Positions 34,931 through 44,266 are shown, numbered from the stretch's first letter. The stretch: 64,000 nucleotides of DNA from Halospina denitrificans (GCF_004364635.1 NZ_SOAX01000004.1:186001-250000), one strand, 5' to 3'. Numbers and translations are program-made. The notes: a model not told the origin generated them from the letters alone.

Positions 34931-35881
34931 ATGACAGCCGCAACCGCAACCGCAGCCAAGCATCATGACACCGAACAGAATATCCCTGGACCGGGCGATG
35001 ACGGCATGGTCATGCCGGAACGCCGGGACCTGCACTTCCTGCCACCGAAGGAACGTATTCACGACTGGCATCAGGCGGGCCCGCACATGACCCAGTTCAT
35101 GAACGCCCTGTCGCTGTTCTTCCCGGCCGGCGAACGGCTCTTTATTGACGCCGTGCGCGAGTACCGGGACCAGATCCCCGACCCGGACCTGAAGAAGGCC
35201 GCCACCGCCTTCATCGGCCAGGAGGCCATGCACAGCCGGGAACACATCGAATACAACAGCCTCATGGAAGAGGCCGGCCTGCCGGCGGACAAGCTGGATG
35301 CCTTCGTCTGGTCCCTGCTGGACTTCCTCAAGGAACGCACCCCCAAGAGCATGCCGTTGTCAGCCACCATCGCCCTGGAGCACTTCACGGCCCTGATGGG
35401 CGGATTCCTGCTGGACCATCCGGAAGTCCTGGATGGCTCCCAGGAGGACTACCAGCGCATGTGGCAATGGCACGCCATGGAGGAAGTGGAGCACAAGGCG
35501 GTCTGCTATGACGTATGGGAAAAATGCGTCGGGCGCGGCCCCACCGCCTACCTGAAGCGGGCGTTCGGCATGACCGCGGCCACCGCCATCTTCTGGCCGC
35601 TGGTACTGGCGTTCTACATGCAGATGGTCAACTCGAGCGAAGCCTGCCGAAAGGAGGGCTGGCGCGGCCACCTGACCGTGCTCAACATCCTTTTCGGAAA
35701 GCCAGGCGTACTGCGCAAGCAGATCCCGCACTCGCTGGCGTTCTTCAAGTACAGCTTCCACCCCTGGCAGCAGAACAACAGCCACCACATCGCCCATCTC
35801 AACGAACTGGCGGAAGAGGCCGAGGAAGCCTATCAACAGGCCATGTCCAGTTACGGCGAGCATCATCAGACCCATCATTAA
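34931..35881 (+). CDS. Metal-dependent hydrolase, ferritin-like (PF10118), copy 1
   Basis: A 316-residue protein of the YbfM/PF10118 'predicted metal-dependent hydrolase' family. Likely metal ligands are in 'AFIGQEAMHSREHIEYN' (E, ExxH), 'ALEHFTALMGGFLL' and 'WHAMEEVEHKAVCYDV', a pattern like di-iron ferritin-fold proteins. Reaction and substrate are not established. It is followed by a terminator and then by a paralogue with long identical stretches. Acting with the MerR gene upstream is inferred from position. Confidence 0.8.
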   Translation: MTAATATAAKHHDTEQNIPGPGDDGMVMPERRDLHFLPPKERIHDWHQAGPHMTQFMNALSLFFPAGERLFIDAVREYRDQIPDPDLKKAATAFIGQEAMHSREHIEYNSLMEEAGLPADKLDAFVWSLLDFLKERTPKSMPLSATIALEHFTALMGGFLLDHPEVLDGSQEDYQRMWQWHAMEEVEHKAVCYDVWEKCVGRGPTAYLKRAFGMTAATAIFWPLVLAFYMQMVNSSEACRKEGWRGHLTVLNILFGKPGVLRKQIPHSLAFFKYSFHPWQQNNSHHIAHLNELAEEAEEAYQQAMSSYGEHHQTHH

Positions 35882-35892
35882 GCTCCTCTTCT

Positions 35893-35916
35893 GGCCCGGT
35901 TCGCCGGGCCCTTTTT
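35893..35916 (+). terminator. Intrinsic terminator after hydrolase copy 1
   Basis: GGCCCGG, TTCG, CCGGGCC followed by CTTTTT: a 7-bp GC-only stem with tetraloop and T-run. It separates the two tandem paralogues, so the second probably has its own promoter. Confidence 0.88.
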
Positions 35917-36018
35917 CCTGTTTGCCGTCCTGACAACCCACCCCGTCACTTGAGTCTTGTTGGTGTCGTAGCAAGGCGTACATTGGAATCAGCACCCATC
36001 AAAAGGGAAGGGGGACTT

Positions 36019-36948
36019 ATGACAACCACAACAGACCACCCCACGGAGACCGGCCAGGCCAATACCGGCCCGGGCGACGAGGGCATGGTCATCCCGGAAC
36101 GCCGCGACCTGCACTTCCTGCCGCCCAGGGAGCGCATCGAGGACTGGCACAAGCTCGGTCCCCACATGACCCAGTTCATGAACACCCTCTCGCTCTTCTT
36201 TCCGGCGGGCGAGCGACTGTTCATCGACGCCGTGCGCGCCTTCCGCGACGAGATTCCGGACCCGGACCTGAAAAAGGCCGCCACCGCCTTCATCGGACAG
36301 GAGGCCCTGCACAGCCGCGAGCACATCGAGTACAACAAACTCATGGACGAAGCCGGTCTTCCAGCCGGGCGCCTGGACCGCCATGTCACGAAGATGCTGG
36401 ACTGGTTCAAGGAACACGGCAGCCGCGAGGACCTGCTGGTGGAGACCATTGCCCTGGAACACTTCACCGCGCTCATGGGCGATTTCCTGCTGGATCACCC
36501 CGAAGCGATGGAGGGCTCCCAGGAGGACTACCTGCGCATGTGGGAATGGCATGCCATGGAAGAGGTGGAGCACAAGGCCGTGTGTTTTGATGTTTACGAA
36601 AAGTGCGTCGGGCGCGGCCCGCGTGCCTACGCCCACAGAACTCTGGGCATGCTGCGGGCCACGACCATCTTCTGGACCAACGTCACCCGCTTCTACCTGC
36701 AGATGACCGAGGCCAGCGAAGCCTGCCGCAAGGAGGGCTGGCGCGGCCACCTGACCGTGCTCAACACCCTGTTCGGCCGCCCGGGCCTGCTGCGCCGCCA
36801 GCTCCCGTCATGGCTGGAGTTCTTCAAGTACAGCTTCCACCCCTGGCAGCAGAACAACAGCCACCACATTGCACGACTCCAGGAACTGGCGGAGGAAGCG
36901 GAAGCGGCGTATCAACAGGCCAACGCCGAGTACGCCACTCACCACTAA
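36019..36948 (+). CDS. Metal-dependent hydrolase, ferritin-like (PF10118), copy 2
   Basis: A 309-residue paralogue of the preceding gene, starting at the ATG at 36019 after an AAGGGGGA site. 'DLKKAATAFIGQEALHSREHIEYN', 'ALEHFTALMGDFLLDHPE' and 'WHAMEEVEHKAVCFDV' keep all presumed metal ligands. By eye most of the two proteins align without gaps, strongest in the metal-binding and C-terminal 'FKYSFHPWQQNNSHHIA' segments, indicating tandem duplication. Helix residues 185-215 differ most. Function unassigned. Confidence 0.8.
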   Translation: MTTTTDHPTETGQANTGPGDEGMVIPERRDLHFLPPRERIEDWHKLGPHMTQFMNTLSLFFPAGERLFIDAVRAFRDEIPDPDLKKAATAFIGQEALHSREHIEYNKLMDEAGLPAGRLDRHVTKMLDWFKEHGSREDLLVETIALEHFTALMGDFLLDHPEAMEGSQEDYLRMWEWHAMEEVEHKAVCFDVYEKCVGRGPRAYAHRTLGMLRATTIFWTNVTRFYLQMTEASEACRKEGWRGHLTVLNTLFGRPGLLRRQLPSWLEFFKYSFHPWQQNNSHHIARLQELAEEAEAAYQQANAEYATHH

Positions 36949-36952
36949 GCGC

Positions 36953-37921
36953 CTACCGGGCCCGGTCCGCCGGGCCCGTCGTCATCCCCGATCCAGCCCC
37001 GTCCGGTAATCGCTGCCACTCGGGCGGCTTCCACAGGTGCTTCAGGCGCTCCTTCACCGGCCCCTGGATTGTCATGTCCCGGAACATATCCACATACTCA
37101 TGGGTCCAGAGCGTAATCAGGTCATTAGCCGGTACCGGTGTGGTGATGCCGTAGACGGGCGGGTCCTTGGCCTTCTCGTCCTCGAAGCTGCCGAAAAGCC
37201 GGTCCCAGATGATCAGCACGCCGCCGTAGTTGCGGTCGATGTAGCCGGGATTGCGGCCGTGGTGCACACGATGATGGCTGGGCGTATTGAAGATGAACTC
37301 GATCCAGGGATGGAGCTTGCCCACCAGCTCGGTGTGGATAAAGAACTGGTAGACCAGGGACAGCGCATAGACGATGCCGATCCAGACCGGATTGAAGCCG
37401 ATGAACGCCAGGGGCAGGTAGAAGATCCAGGTGCCGTTGAAGATGTTGGTGGCGTTCTGGCGCATGGCGGTGGTGAAATTCAGCCGTGGCGAGGAATGGT
37501 GCACCACATGCGCCGCCCAGAACCAGCGGATGCGGTGCCCCGCCCGGTGCTGCCAGTAGAAGCAGAACTCCACGCCCAGAAAGGTCAGAACACCCGTCAG
37601 CAGGTTCAATTCGAAGTCGAACAACCGGTAGTGATACAGCACCGAATACACCGGGAAGGCAATCAGGCCGGCAAACAGCAACTCCGTGATTTGATAACCC
37701 GCGCCGAGCATGAAGTTCTTCACGCCCTCGCGCCCGTCCATACGCTCCGGGTCATGCTTCAGCTTCTGGTATTCCCAGAGCGCAACCAGGAGAAAAACCG
37801 GCGTCGCCACCACGAAAATCAGCTGCCTTGCATCCAGCGCCAGCCACTCACTGGCCAGTGCCCACAGGGCCAGCAGGCCACTGTCGGCCAGAACCGCGTG
37901 CATCATATCCAGTAATGCCAT
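36953..37921 (-). CDS. Sterol desaturase / fatty acid hydroxylase family membrane protein
   Basis: A 322-residue membrane protein. I use the ATG at 37921, six bases after GGAGAGG, instead of a frame extending to 38017. The three di-iron histidine boxes are present: 'HRAGH', 'HVVHHSS' and 'HRVHHG', with membrane helices before and between. The family hydroxylates or desaturates lipids, including carotenoids, sterols and alkylglycerols. The substrate here is not known. A GC hairpin (36957-36978) lies inside its last codons, at the convergent junction with hydrolase copy 2. Confidence 0.88.
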   Translation of the reverse strand: MALLDMMHAVLADSGLLALWALASEWLALDARQLIFVVATPVFLLVALWEYQKLKHDPERMDGREGVKNFMLGAGYQITELLFAGLIAFPVYSVLYHYRLFDFELNLLTGVLTFLGVEFCFYWQHRAGHRIRWFWAAHVVHHSSPRLNFTTAMRQNATNIFNGTWIFYLPLAFIGFNPVWIGIVYALSLVYQFFIHTELVGKLHPWIEFIFNTPSHHRVHHGRNPGYIDRNYGGVLIIWDRLFGSFEDEKAKDPPVYGITTPVPANDLITLWTHEYVDMFRDMTIQGPVKERLKHLWKPPEWQRLPDGAGSGMTTGPADRAR

Positions 37922-38058
37922 AGCAGACCTCTCCTGTTGATGGGCCGTCGGCGTGTCTTCCTTTATAGGAATCATTCTTCCACCAACGCAGGCTTGATGA
38001 TTGACAATCCACGCCACGTTATTGATGATTCACGTCAACCTATGAGCATCGGAACACA

Positions 38059-39051
38059 ATGCGCATCAACGGCGCCTGGACAGGCCTGCTCACCGACTGG
38101 CTCGACCAGAACCAGCTGGACGCCCCCGGAACCCGATCGCGGCTGGCCCGCTATGCCCCGGACGACAGCGTGCCCGTGGCCGTCTGGCGGGAATTGCTGG
38201 AAGATACCCTGGATACCATAGCCACGGGAGTCGCCCCCGAGCTGGACGTCGGGGCCTGCGTCCAGCCCCGCCACGTTGGCGTACTCGGCTACCTGGTCCT
38301 GGCCTGCGAAACACTGGGCGATGCCATGCTCGCCTACCAGCGCTATGAACGGCTCTTCTATGGTGAACAGCTGGCCCAGATCGATACCGATGGCACCGAT
38401 GCCGAGATCCGCTGGCCCCAGACTCCGGAACCCCTGGGCCAGAAAGCTGACGGGGTCGCAATTGCCGCGCTGGTGACCTTCCTGAGGCGCCAGCTGGACG
38501 ACCCGCCACCGCCCTCCGGCATCGCCTTCCACGACGTGGTTTCCCCTGAACAGGCCTCCGCCTACGAGGCCTTTTTTGACTGCCCGGTTGTCTTCGGAGA
38601 TGACTTCGTGCGGGTACGTTTTCCCCTGCACTCCCTGCAGATGCCCATGCCCCGCCGGGACCCCACCCTGCGCCAGCTGCTCAACCGCCAGGCCGATGCC
38701 CTGCTCCAGACCCTCTCCCGGGACCAGCTCCTGGAAGAACAGCTCCACCGTAACCTGCTGCGGCTGCTGGCGGAGGGGGATCCCACGCTGGAACGCATGG
38801 CCCGGCGCCTGCACATGGCCCCGCGTACCCTGCAACGCCGCCTGGCGCGACACGGCATGAGCTGGCAGCAATGGCTGGACCATGCCCGGGAACAGCTGGC
38901 CCGCCAGTACCTGGCGGACCCGGGTCTGAACCTGAATGAGATTGCCCTTTTGCTGGGTTTTTCCGAGCAGAGCGCATTTACGCGCAGCTTCCAGAGATGG
39001 ACGGGCGAAACACCAGGGGGGCGGCGGCGTGTTCGGGATCGGAGGAGCTAG
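38059..39051 (+). CDS. AraC-family transcriptional regulator
   Basis: A 330-residue regulator with an N-terminal arabinose-binding-like domain of the PF12625 type ('GVLGYLVLACETLGDAMLAYQRYERLFYGE') and a C-terminal AraC double helix-turn-helix from about residue 235 ('LERMARRLHMAPRTLQRRLARHGMSWQQWLDHAREQLA', then 'NEIALLLGFSEQSAFTRSFQRWTGETP'). It is divergent from the fatty acid hydroxylase gene, with about 137 bases between, so that gene is a likely target. Its last four bases overlap the convergent TauE gene. Confidence 0.9.
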   Translation: MRINGAWTGLLTDWLDQNQLDAPGTRSRLARYAPDDSVPVAVWRELLEDTLDTIATGVAPELDVGACVQPRHVGVLGYLVLACETLGDAMLAYQRYERLFYGEQLAQIDTDGTDAEIRWPQTPEPLGQKADGVAIAALVTFLRRQLDDPPPPSGIAFHDVVSPEQASAYEAFFDCPVVFGDDFVRVRFPLHSLQMPMPRRDPTLRQLLNRQADALLQTLSRDQLLEEQLHRNLLRLLAEGDPTLERMARRLHMAPRTLQRRLARHGMSWQQWLDHAREQLARQYLADPGLNLNEIALLLGFSEQSAFTRSFQRWTGETPGGRRRVRDRRS

Positions 39052-39791
39052 GCGGAAAACATGGAGAGCATGCCGCGAACCAGCGCCGCGGCACCCGCGA
39101 CGGCAGCAATACCCAGGATGATCGGCCGCAGCCGGCTCGAAGGCAGGCGCCCCACAAACCAGCGCGACATCACAAAACCCACAATGACGCCGGGGGCTGT
39201 GGCCAGGAACAGCAACAGCTCCTTCACCCCCAGGTATCCGGAGGCAACCAGCGCCGCAATACTCAATACGCTTGCGAACATGAAGAAGGCGGACATATTC
39301 GCCCTGACCAGTGGGCCCTTCTCGTTCTGGTAGATGAGAGCAATGGGCGGGCCGCCAACGGCAGTAATGGTCCCCATGAAGGTGGAGGCGGCACCGGCAA
39401 CCACGCTGTTGCGGCCGTTGAGCCGGGGCTTCCAGCCACCGACACTCAGCGTAACCGCCAGCAGGATCAGCACCCCGAAGACCAGCTCAAACCCACGGGG
39501 TGAAATGACCATCAGCGTTCCGGCTGCAAGGATGGTTCCCAGGACCCCGCCTGCGACGGCAAGGCGCACCTCCCTGACACTCACGCCCATCCGATGGCGC
39601 ACCAGCATCAGCAGGTTCAGCAGGGTCGCGTTCATAACCAGAGGCCCCGGAACCAGTACCGGGTTGACCAGGAAAAGCAGCGGCGCGGACAGGGTCCCGA
39701 TACCATAACCCGCCACTCCCTGAAGACAGGCGCCCGCCAGTACCACCAGGTTCGCAATCAGGATCTGCAATAGCGTGATGTCTGAAAGCAT
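39048..39791 (-). CDS. TauE/SafE-family anion exporter or permease
   Basis: A 247-residue protein with about eight membrane helices. The two TauE/SafE half repeats are visible: 'ACLQGVAGYGIGTLSAPLLFLVNP' and 'GAASTFMGTITAVGGPPIALIYQN'. Members move sulfite, sulfoacetate or other organic anions, often as exporters. No sulfur-metabolism gene is adjacent, so substrate is unassigned. Confidence 0.88.
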   Translation of the reverse strand: MLSDITLLQILIANLVVLAGACLQGVAGYGIGTLSAPLLFLVNPVLVPGPLVMNATLLNLLMLVRHRMGVSVREVRLAVAGGVLGTILAAGTLMVISPRGFELVFGVLILLAVTLSVGGWKPRLNGRNSVVAGAASTFMGTITAVGGPPIALIYQNEKGPLVRANMSAFFMFASVLSIAALVASGYLGVKELLLFLATAPGVIVGFVMSRWFVGRLPSSRLRPIILGIAAVAGAAALVRGMLSMFSA

Positions 39792-39939
39792 GGACCTCCC
39801 CCTGAGATGGAAGCGCTCAGCCTACCAGATCCACCAGTCCCAAGTGTGCAATCACAGGCTCCCGTCCACGCTGGTTTTTGTATTACACTGAGCCGAATCC
39901 ACTCACCAATTTGCCAACAACAACGACGAGAGCTGAACG

Positions 39940-40548
39940 ATGATCCTGAGCCACGCCATTGGAATGCTGTTCCGCCCGGACGCCGAATGGGCCTCCATCA
40001 AGCAAGAAAAGCCCACCCCTATTGCGGTGTACGGCCTCTACATCCTCATCCTGGCGGCCATCGGGCCGGTATGCGCCTATTACGGCACGGTGGAAATGGG
40101 CTGGTCCATTGGCGACCGCATCATCAAGCTCACGCCGGACAGTGCCATGCAGCTGGTCATACTGACCTACCTGGCCATACTGGCGGGCAGCTTCGCCCTC
40201 AGTTACGGCATCGACTGGATGGCCAACACCTTTGGCTCGGAGCACGAGCAGAACGGCAATAACGCGGTTGCGCTGGTGGCCTACTCGCTGACGCCCATGT
40301 ACGTGGCCGGCCTTACCCTGCTCTATCCGGATCCCTGGATCAACGCCATGGTCCTGCTGGCCGCCGCCAGTTACGGCGCCTTGCTGATGTGGAAAGGGGT
40401 GCCCGTCGTCATGGGCATGAGCAAGGAGCAGTCCATGGTCTATTGCGGCGCCATTCTCACCCTGGCACTGGTCCTGCTGGTCTCCACCCTGGCAACCACG
40501 GGCCTGCTGTGGAACTTTGGTTTCGGCCCAACCTTTATTGAAAACTGA
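39940..40548 (+). CDS. Yip1-family membrane protein
   Basis: A 202-residue protein with five predicted membrane helices. The opening 'LSHAIGMLFRPDAEWASIKQE' and the mid 'VALVAYSLTPMYVAGL' are typical of bacterial Yip1-domain proteins (PF04893). Function is not known. An ACGACGAGAGC region precedes the ATG. The HIT gene begins two bases after its stop, so they are co-transcribed. Confidence 0.75.
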   Translation: MILSHAIGMLFRPDAEWASIKQEKPTPIAVYGLYILILAAIGPVCAYYGTVEMGWSIGDRIIKLTPDSAMQLVILTYLAILAGSFALSYGIDWMANTFGSEHEQNGNNAVALVAYSLTPMYVAGLTLLYPDPWINAMVLLAAASYGALLMWKGVPVVMGMSKEQSMVYCGAILTLALVLLVSTLATTGLLWNFGFGPTFIEN

Positions 40549-40550
40549 AT

Positions 40551-40961
40551 ATGGGTTTTGAAGTTCACCCACAGCTGAAGGCGGACTGCCATGTCATGGG
40601 ACGGTTCGCCTCCTCCCAGGTCCTGCTGCACCGCAACAGCCAGATCCCCTGGTACATCGTTGTCCCCGAGGCCAACGTCCGGGAACTCCATGAACTGCGA
40701 GGCTCTCCCAGGCAGGATCTCGACGACCTCCTCAACCGGCTCGCGTGTTTTATTAAAACCCACCACCAGTGCGAACATACCAATGTCGCCGCCATTGGAA
40801 ATCGCGTTCCGCAACTCCATATTCATGTGATAGGGCGCTGGGAAGGCGACCCCTGTTGGCCGGACGTGATCTGGGGCAACCTGCCCGAAGGCCCGGTACG
40901 GTCGGATGCCGTACTGGAGCCGCTCAAGGTCGAACTGGGCCGCTATCTCAGACGCGAATAA
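40551..40961 (+). CDS. HIT-domain protein
   Basis: A 136-residue HIT-superfamily protein. The motif is 'RVPQLHIHVIGRW', in which the first histidine of the HxHxHxx triad is replaced by Gln (QLHIHV), as in the branch of HIT proteins resembling diadenosine tetraphosphate hydrolase-like enzymes. 'IPWYIVVPE' and 'NVAAIGNRVPQ' fit this branch. Likely a nucleotide hydrolase. Two bases separate it from the Yip1 gene; the DJ-1 gene follows 24 bases later. Confidence 0.85.
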   Translation: MGFEVHPQLKADCHVMGRFASSQVLLHRNSQIPWYIVVPEANVRELHELRGSPRQDLDDLLNRLACFIKTHHQCEHTNVAAIGNRVPQLHIHVIGRWEGDPCWPDVIWGNLPEGPVRSDAVLEPLKVELGRYLRRE

Positions 40962-40985
40962 GCCTGCACCGGCAAGGAGGTTATC

Positions 40986-41543
40986 ATGGCAACCACGGCA
41001 CTGGTCCCCATTGCCAACGGCAGCGAGGATATTGAATCGGTCACGATCATCGATGTGCTGCGCCGCGCCGGCGTGGACGTCACCGTGGCCAGTGTGCACG
41101 AGGAGCGCACCATTACCGCCGCACGCCAGACCCGCATCACCGCCGATGCGTTGATCAGCGAATGCTCGGGCGTCACCTATGACGTGATCGCCCTGCCCGG
41201 TGGTATGCCGGGAGCCGAAAACCTCGGAGCCAGCGAACCCCTGCAGGAACAGCTCCGAGCCCAGCGCGACGCTGGCAGGTGGTACGCCGCCATCTGCGCC
41301 GCGCCCGCCGTGGCCCTGGAACCCAACGGGCTGCTCGAGGGTCGCGCGGCCACCGCCCACCCGGGTTTCCAGTCCAGGCTGGCAAATCAGAGCCGGGTCA
41401 ATGAGCGCGTGGTGATTGATGGCAACTGCATCACGAGCCAGGGCCCCGGCAGCGCCCTGGAATTCTCGCTGGCACTGGTGGAAGCTCTCTTCGGCAAAGA
41501 CAAGCGTGATGAAGTGGCTGCCCCCATGGTACTTCCAACATAA
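40986..41543 (+). CDS. DJ-1/YajL-family protein
   Basis: A 185-residue DJ-1/PfpI protein with AAGGAGG six bases before the ATG. The nucleophile-elbow cysteine is in 'YAAICAAPAVAL', and the acidic partner is in 'IANGSEDIESV'. 'VIALPGGMPGAENL' is the family signature. The nearest class is DJ-1/YajL/ThiJ; roles proposed are chaperone, deglycase or glyoxalase activity under oxidative or carbonyl stress. Another PfpI-superfamily gene follows. Confidence 0.88.
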   Translation: MATTALVPIANGSEDIESVTIIDVLRRAGVDVTVASVHEERTITAARQTRITADALISECSGVTYDVIALPGGMPGAENLGASEPLQEQLRAQRDAGRWYAAICAAPAVALEPNGLLEGRAATAHPGFQSRLANQSRVNERVVIDGNCITSQGPGSALEFSLALVEALFGKDKRDEVAAPMVLPT

Positions 41544-41573
41544 CCCTTCAATTTCCTGACTCGGGGACGACAC

Positions 41574-42251
41574 ATGAAAATCCTGATGGTACTGACTTCA
41601 CACAGCGAGATGGGCAACACCGGCCACAAGACCGGTTTCTGGCTGGAAGAGTTCACCACACCCTATTACATCTTCAAGGATGCCGGCGCACAGATCACTC
41701 TGGCCTCGCCCAAGGGAGGGCAACCGCCGGTGGATCCCAACAGTGCGGCGCCGGACGCCGCTTCTGACAGCACTGAACGATTCGAGAAGGACGCGGAGAG
41801 CAAGGCAGCCCTTGCGGACACCGAAAAGCTCGCCAACGTCCAGGCCAATGACTACGACGCCATTTTCTACCCCGGCGGCCACGGCCCACTCTGGGATCTG
41901 GCCGAAGACCCTGACAGTATTACGCTTATTGAGGAGGCCGTCCGACAGGATAAGGTCATTGGCGCCGTCTGCCACGCGCCGGGTGCATTACGGCATGTGC
42001 GCGGCACCGACGGCAATCCTCTGGTTCAGGGCAGGGAGGTCACCGGCTTCACCAATGGCGAGGAAGAGGCGGTGCAGCTGGATAAGGTGGTCCCCTTCCT
42101 GGTGGAGGACATGCTCGAGGCCAGCGGCGCACACTACACCTGTGGCGAGGACTGGGAATCGCATGTGGTTCGCGATGGCAAGTTGATCACTGGCCAGAAC
42201 CCGGCTTCCTCGGAAGATGCCGCCCACGCCGTTCTGGCACTGCTGCGCTGA
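41574..42251 (+). CDS. PfpI/Hsp31-like glutamine amidotransferase-fold protein
   Basis: A 225-residue class I glutamine-amidotransferase-fold protein. The catalytic Cys is in 'GAVCHAPGALRHV', with 'IFYPGGHGPLWDLAED' before it. 'TGFWLEEFTTPYYIFKDAG' is characteristic of the Hsp31/glyoxalase III-like group (HchA, fungal and bacterial GLX3). It probably converts methylglyoxal to lactate or acts as a stress chaperone. It forms an apparent tandem with the DJ-1 gene 30 bases upstream. Confidence 0.85.
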   Translation: MKILMVLTSHSEMGNTGHKTGFWLEEFTTPYYIFKDAGAQITLASPKGGQPPVDPNSAAPDAASDSTERFEKDAESKAALADTEKLANVQANDYDAIFYPGGHGPLWDLAEDPDSITLIEEAVRQDKVIGAVCHAPGALRHVRGTDGNPLVQGREVTGFTNGEEEAVQLDKVVPFLVEDMLEASGAHYTCGEDWESHVVRDGKLITGQNPASSEDAAHAVLALLR

Positions 42252-42275
42252 TACCGACCTGTGCGGGAGCCGTGC

Positions 42276-43466
42276 TCAGCGCTCCCGCACCACCCGGGTC
42301 ACCAGAATGGGCCCGAACACCTCGAATACGATGGTGGACGTCACGACCGTGGCGACGATCAGGCTTCCCTGATCCGGAAAGCGTTCCGCTGCCAGCAGCG
42401 CCATACCCATGGCAACACCTGCCTGGGGTGTCAGGGCCAGACCAAGATCCGACGGGATCCCCTTACGGCTATGCTTGAGCGCACGCACCCCCAGGTACCC
42501 CCCCAGATAACGTCCGCCAAGACGCAGAAGAATATAGGCCAGGGTCAGCCAGGCCGCCATGCCCATATAGCCAAGATCGACACTCGCTCCCGAAAGCACG
42601 AAAAAGAAGATCAGAAACGGCCACTCGATGTGCTCGATCTCCGTGAAGGAACGGGTGTGGTGGCGGGAAAGATTCACGATCAGGAAGCCGGTCGTCATGG
42701 CCGCCAGCAATGATGACACCTGGAGGTAGGTGGACAGCCCGGCGACGAGCAGAATCAGTGCCAGGGCCTCCACCAGCGTGGGCTCGCCCGGCTGGATGCG
42801 CCCCGTCAGCCAGGCAGCGGGCAACCCGAGAACAGCGCCCAGGACCAGGGCGCCACCGAGCTCCCAGCCCGCATGCGCCAGTGCCTCAGCGCCGTTTCCG
42901 GAAGTGGCCCACCCCAGCCCCGCCATGGCAAAACCAAACACGATAATACCCCAGGCATCGTCAATCGCCACGATACCCAGAATTACCCGTGACCTGAGGC
43001 TGCTGTCCCCTTCAAACCGGATGGCCTCACTGACGGCGGCCGGATCCGTCGCCACCGAGATCGCCGCCAGGGAAACGGCCACCGCCAGGGAATAGCCAAG
43101 AAGCGTCAGACCCAGACCAACCGCCAGAGCACCCACCAGGATCACGGAAACCGACAGGATCAGGATAAGGGGCCCCGTATTCCGGAGGCGCTTCAGGGTC
43201 AGTTCGCCCCCCAGAAGAAATGCCACCATCACCAGCGCCACATTGATCAGAGGCTCACTCAGATCGCCCAGGGGCCGTTCATGGGGTTCCCCAAGAATGC
43301 CCTGCTGGATCACCGCATAGGCCACACCCACCAGGACCAGCAGCGATATACGCGGCAGGCGTGTGCGCCTGGCCACGGCGTCCGCGAGGATGCTGACTGA
43401 CAGCAACACCCCGAGCAGCATCAGGTTGAAGCTGCTCTGGCTCATATCGGCAAGCAGTTGATCCAT
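42276..43466 (-). CDS. CPA-family cation:proton antiporter
   Basis: A 396-residue protein with about 12 membrane helices. 'AAISVATDPAAVSEAI' and 'LGIVAIDDAWGIIVFG' carry the ion-site residues of the Na+/H+ exchanger fold (TDPAA and the DD pair). There is no C-terminal TrkA-N/KTN domain, so it is unlike KefB/KefC. Na+ or K+ for H+ exchange is likely and fits a saline habitat. The product starts 'MDQLLADMSQSSFN'. Confidence 0.88.
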   Translation of the reverse strand: MDQLLADMSQSSFNLMLLGVLLSVSILADAVARRTRLPRISLLVLVGVAYAVIQQGILGEPHERPLGDLSEPLINVALVMVAFLLGGELTLKRLRNTGPLILILSVSVILVGALAVGLGLTLLGYSLAVAVSLAAISVATDPAAVSEAIRFEGDSSLRSRVILGIVAIDDAWGIIVFGFAMAGLGWATSGNGAEALAHAGWELGGALVLGAVLGLPAAWLTGRIQPGEPTLVEALALILLVAGLSTYLQVSSLLAAMTTGFLIVNLSRHHTRSFTEIEHIEWPFLIFFFVLSGASVDLGYMGMAAWLTLAYILLRLGGRYLGGYLGVRALKHSRKGIPSDLGLALTPQAGVAMGMALLAAERFPDQGSLIVATVVTSTIVFEVFGPILVTRVVRER

Positions 43467-43512
43467 AAACTCCTTATCCAGGACCGGGAAATTTCAGCTG
43501 GTATGGCACCCC

Positions 43513-44160
43513 TTACCGGTTGGGCATGGACATCATATCCACGTCGGACGGAAGCTGGTAGAAGCTGTCCGGCTTATCCACCTCCTTCGCCTCAATCAGG
43601 GTAAGACCTTCCTTCTGGCGGAGAATACCCCCGTATCCGGTTTCATCCAGATCCTTCAGCATCTTCCGGGTACTGCCGGAATCCTCCGGATCCAGCATCT
43701 GGCCGACGCGGACCATAGCCTTGAGGAATCCCTGGGTAGCCGCGACAACCCTGGGGTGGTCGGAAAGCACCACCTCAAGCGTCCGGCCGTTAATGCTCAC
43801 CTCATGGACATGCCCCTCGTACCCGGAGACTGTCTCGGTCTTTCCGGTCTTGCGGATTTCCACATTCTCCGCAGAGCTATCGCCGGATCTGTTGTTTCCC
43901 TGGGAAAACTGCGCCATGGCCCTGCCCATCTCGTCCATGTTCACGGCCACCTTCCTGCCGCCCTGGTTCATAACCGAATAGACCTTGCCACCGGACACCA
44001 GCATATAACCGTCCTGCCCCGCGTTGATCCGGATATGGTCGTCATCCTGGTAATAGACCTCGGTGCGCGTCTGCCCCGGCATCTCAAACACGCCATAGGC
44101 GTCCGCCTGGGCCATCACGGAAACGCAGAGACCAACCGTAAGAGTAAGAATCCTGTACAT
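43513..44160 (-). CDS. DUF4412-like periplasmic protein
   Basis: A 215-residue exported protein. A signal peptide ends around 'VMAQADA'. 'VYYQDDDHIRINAGQDGYMLVSGGKVYSVMNQGGRKVAVNM' resembles the DUF4412/LolA-like fold proteins that read as beta-sheet with a 'KVY.v' repeat. No catalytic residues are recognised. It is preceded by a GGACGACATC stretch and stands alone. Confidence 0.6.
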   Translation of the reverse strand: MYRILTLTVGLCVSVMAQADAYGVFEMPGQTRTEVYYQDDDHIRINAGQDGYMLVSGGKVYSVMNQGGRKVAVNMDEMGRAMAQFSQGNNRSGDSSAENVEIRKTGKTETVSGYEGHVHEVSINGRTLEVVLSDHPRVVAATQGFLKAMVRVGQMLDPEDSGSTRKMLKDLDETGYGGILRQKEGLTLIEAKEVDKPDSFYQLPSDVDMMSMPNR

Positions 44161-44266
44161 GATGTCGTCCTTGTTGTCGCCAGTTATCAGGGAAACCCGG
44201 CATAGGCGGGATTAGAATCAGATTATCAGGAGTTGGGGGGTACGGCCAGACGCCATGATTCCGCCC

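Noticed and set aside
36957-36978. Perfect 9-bp GC hairpin after hydrolase copy 2 as a terminator
   Set aside because: No T-run follows, and it lies in the last codons of the convergent fatty acid hydroxylase gene; left as a note only.
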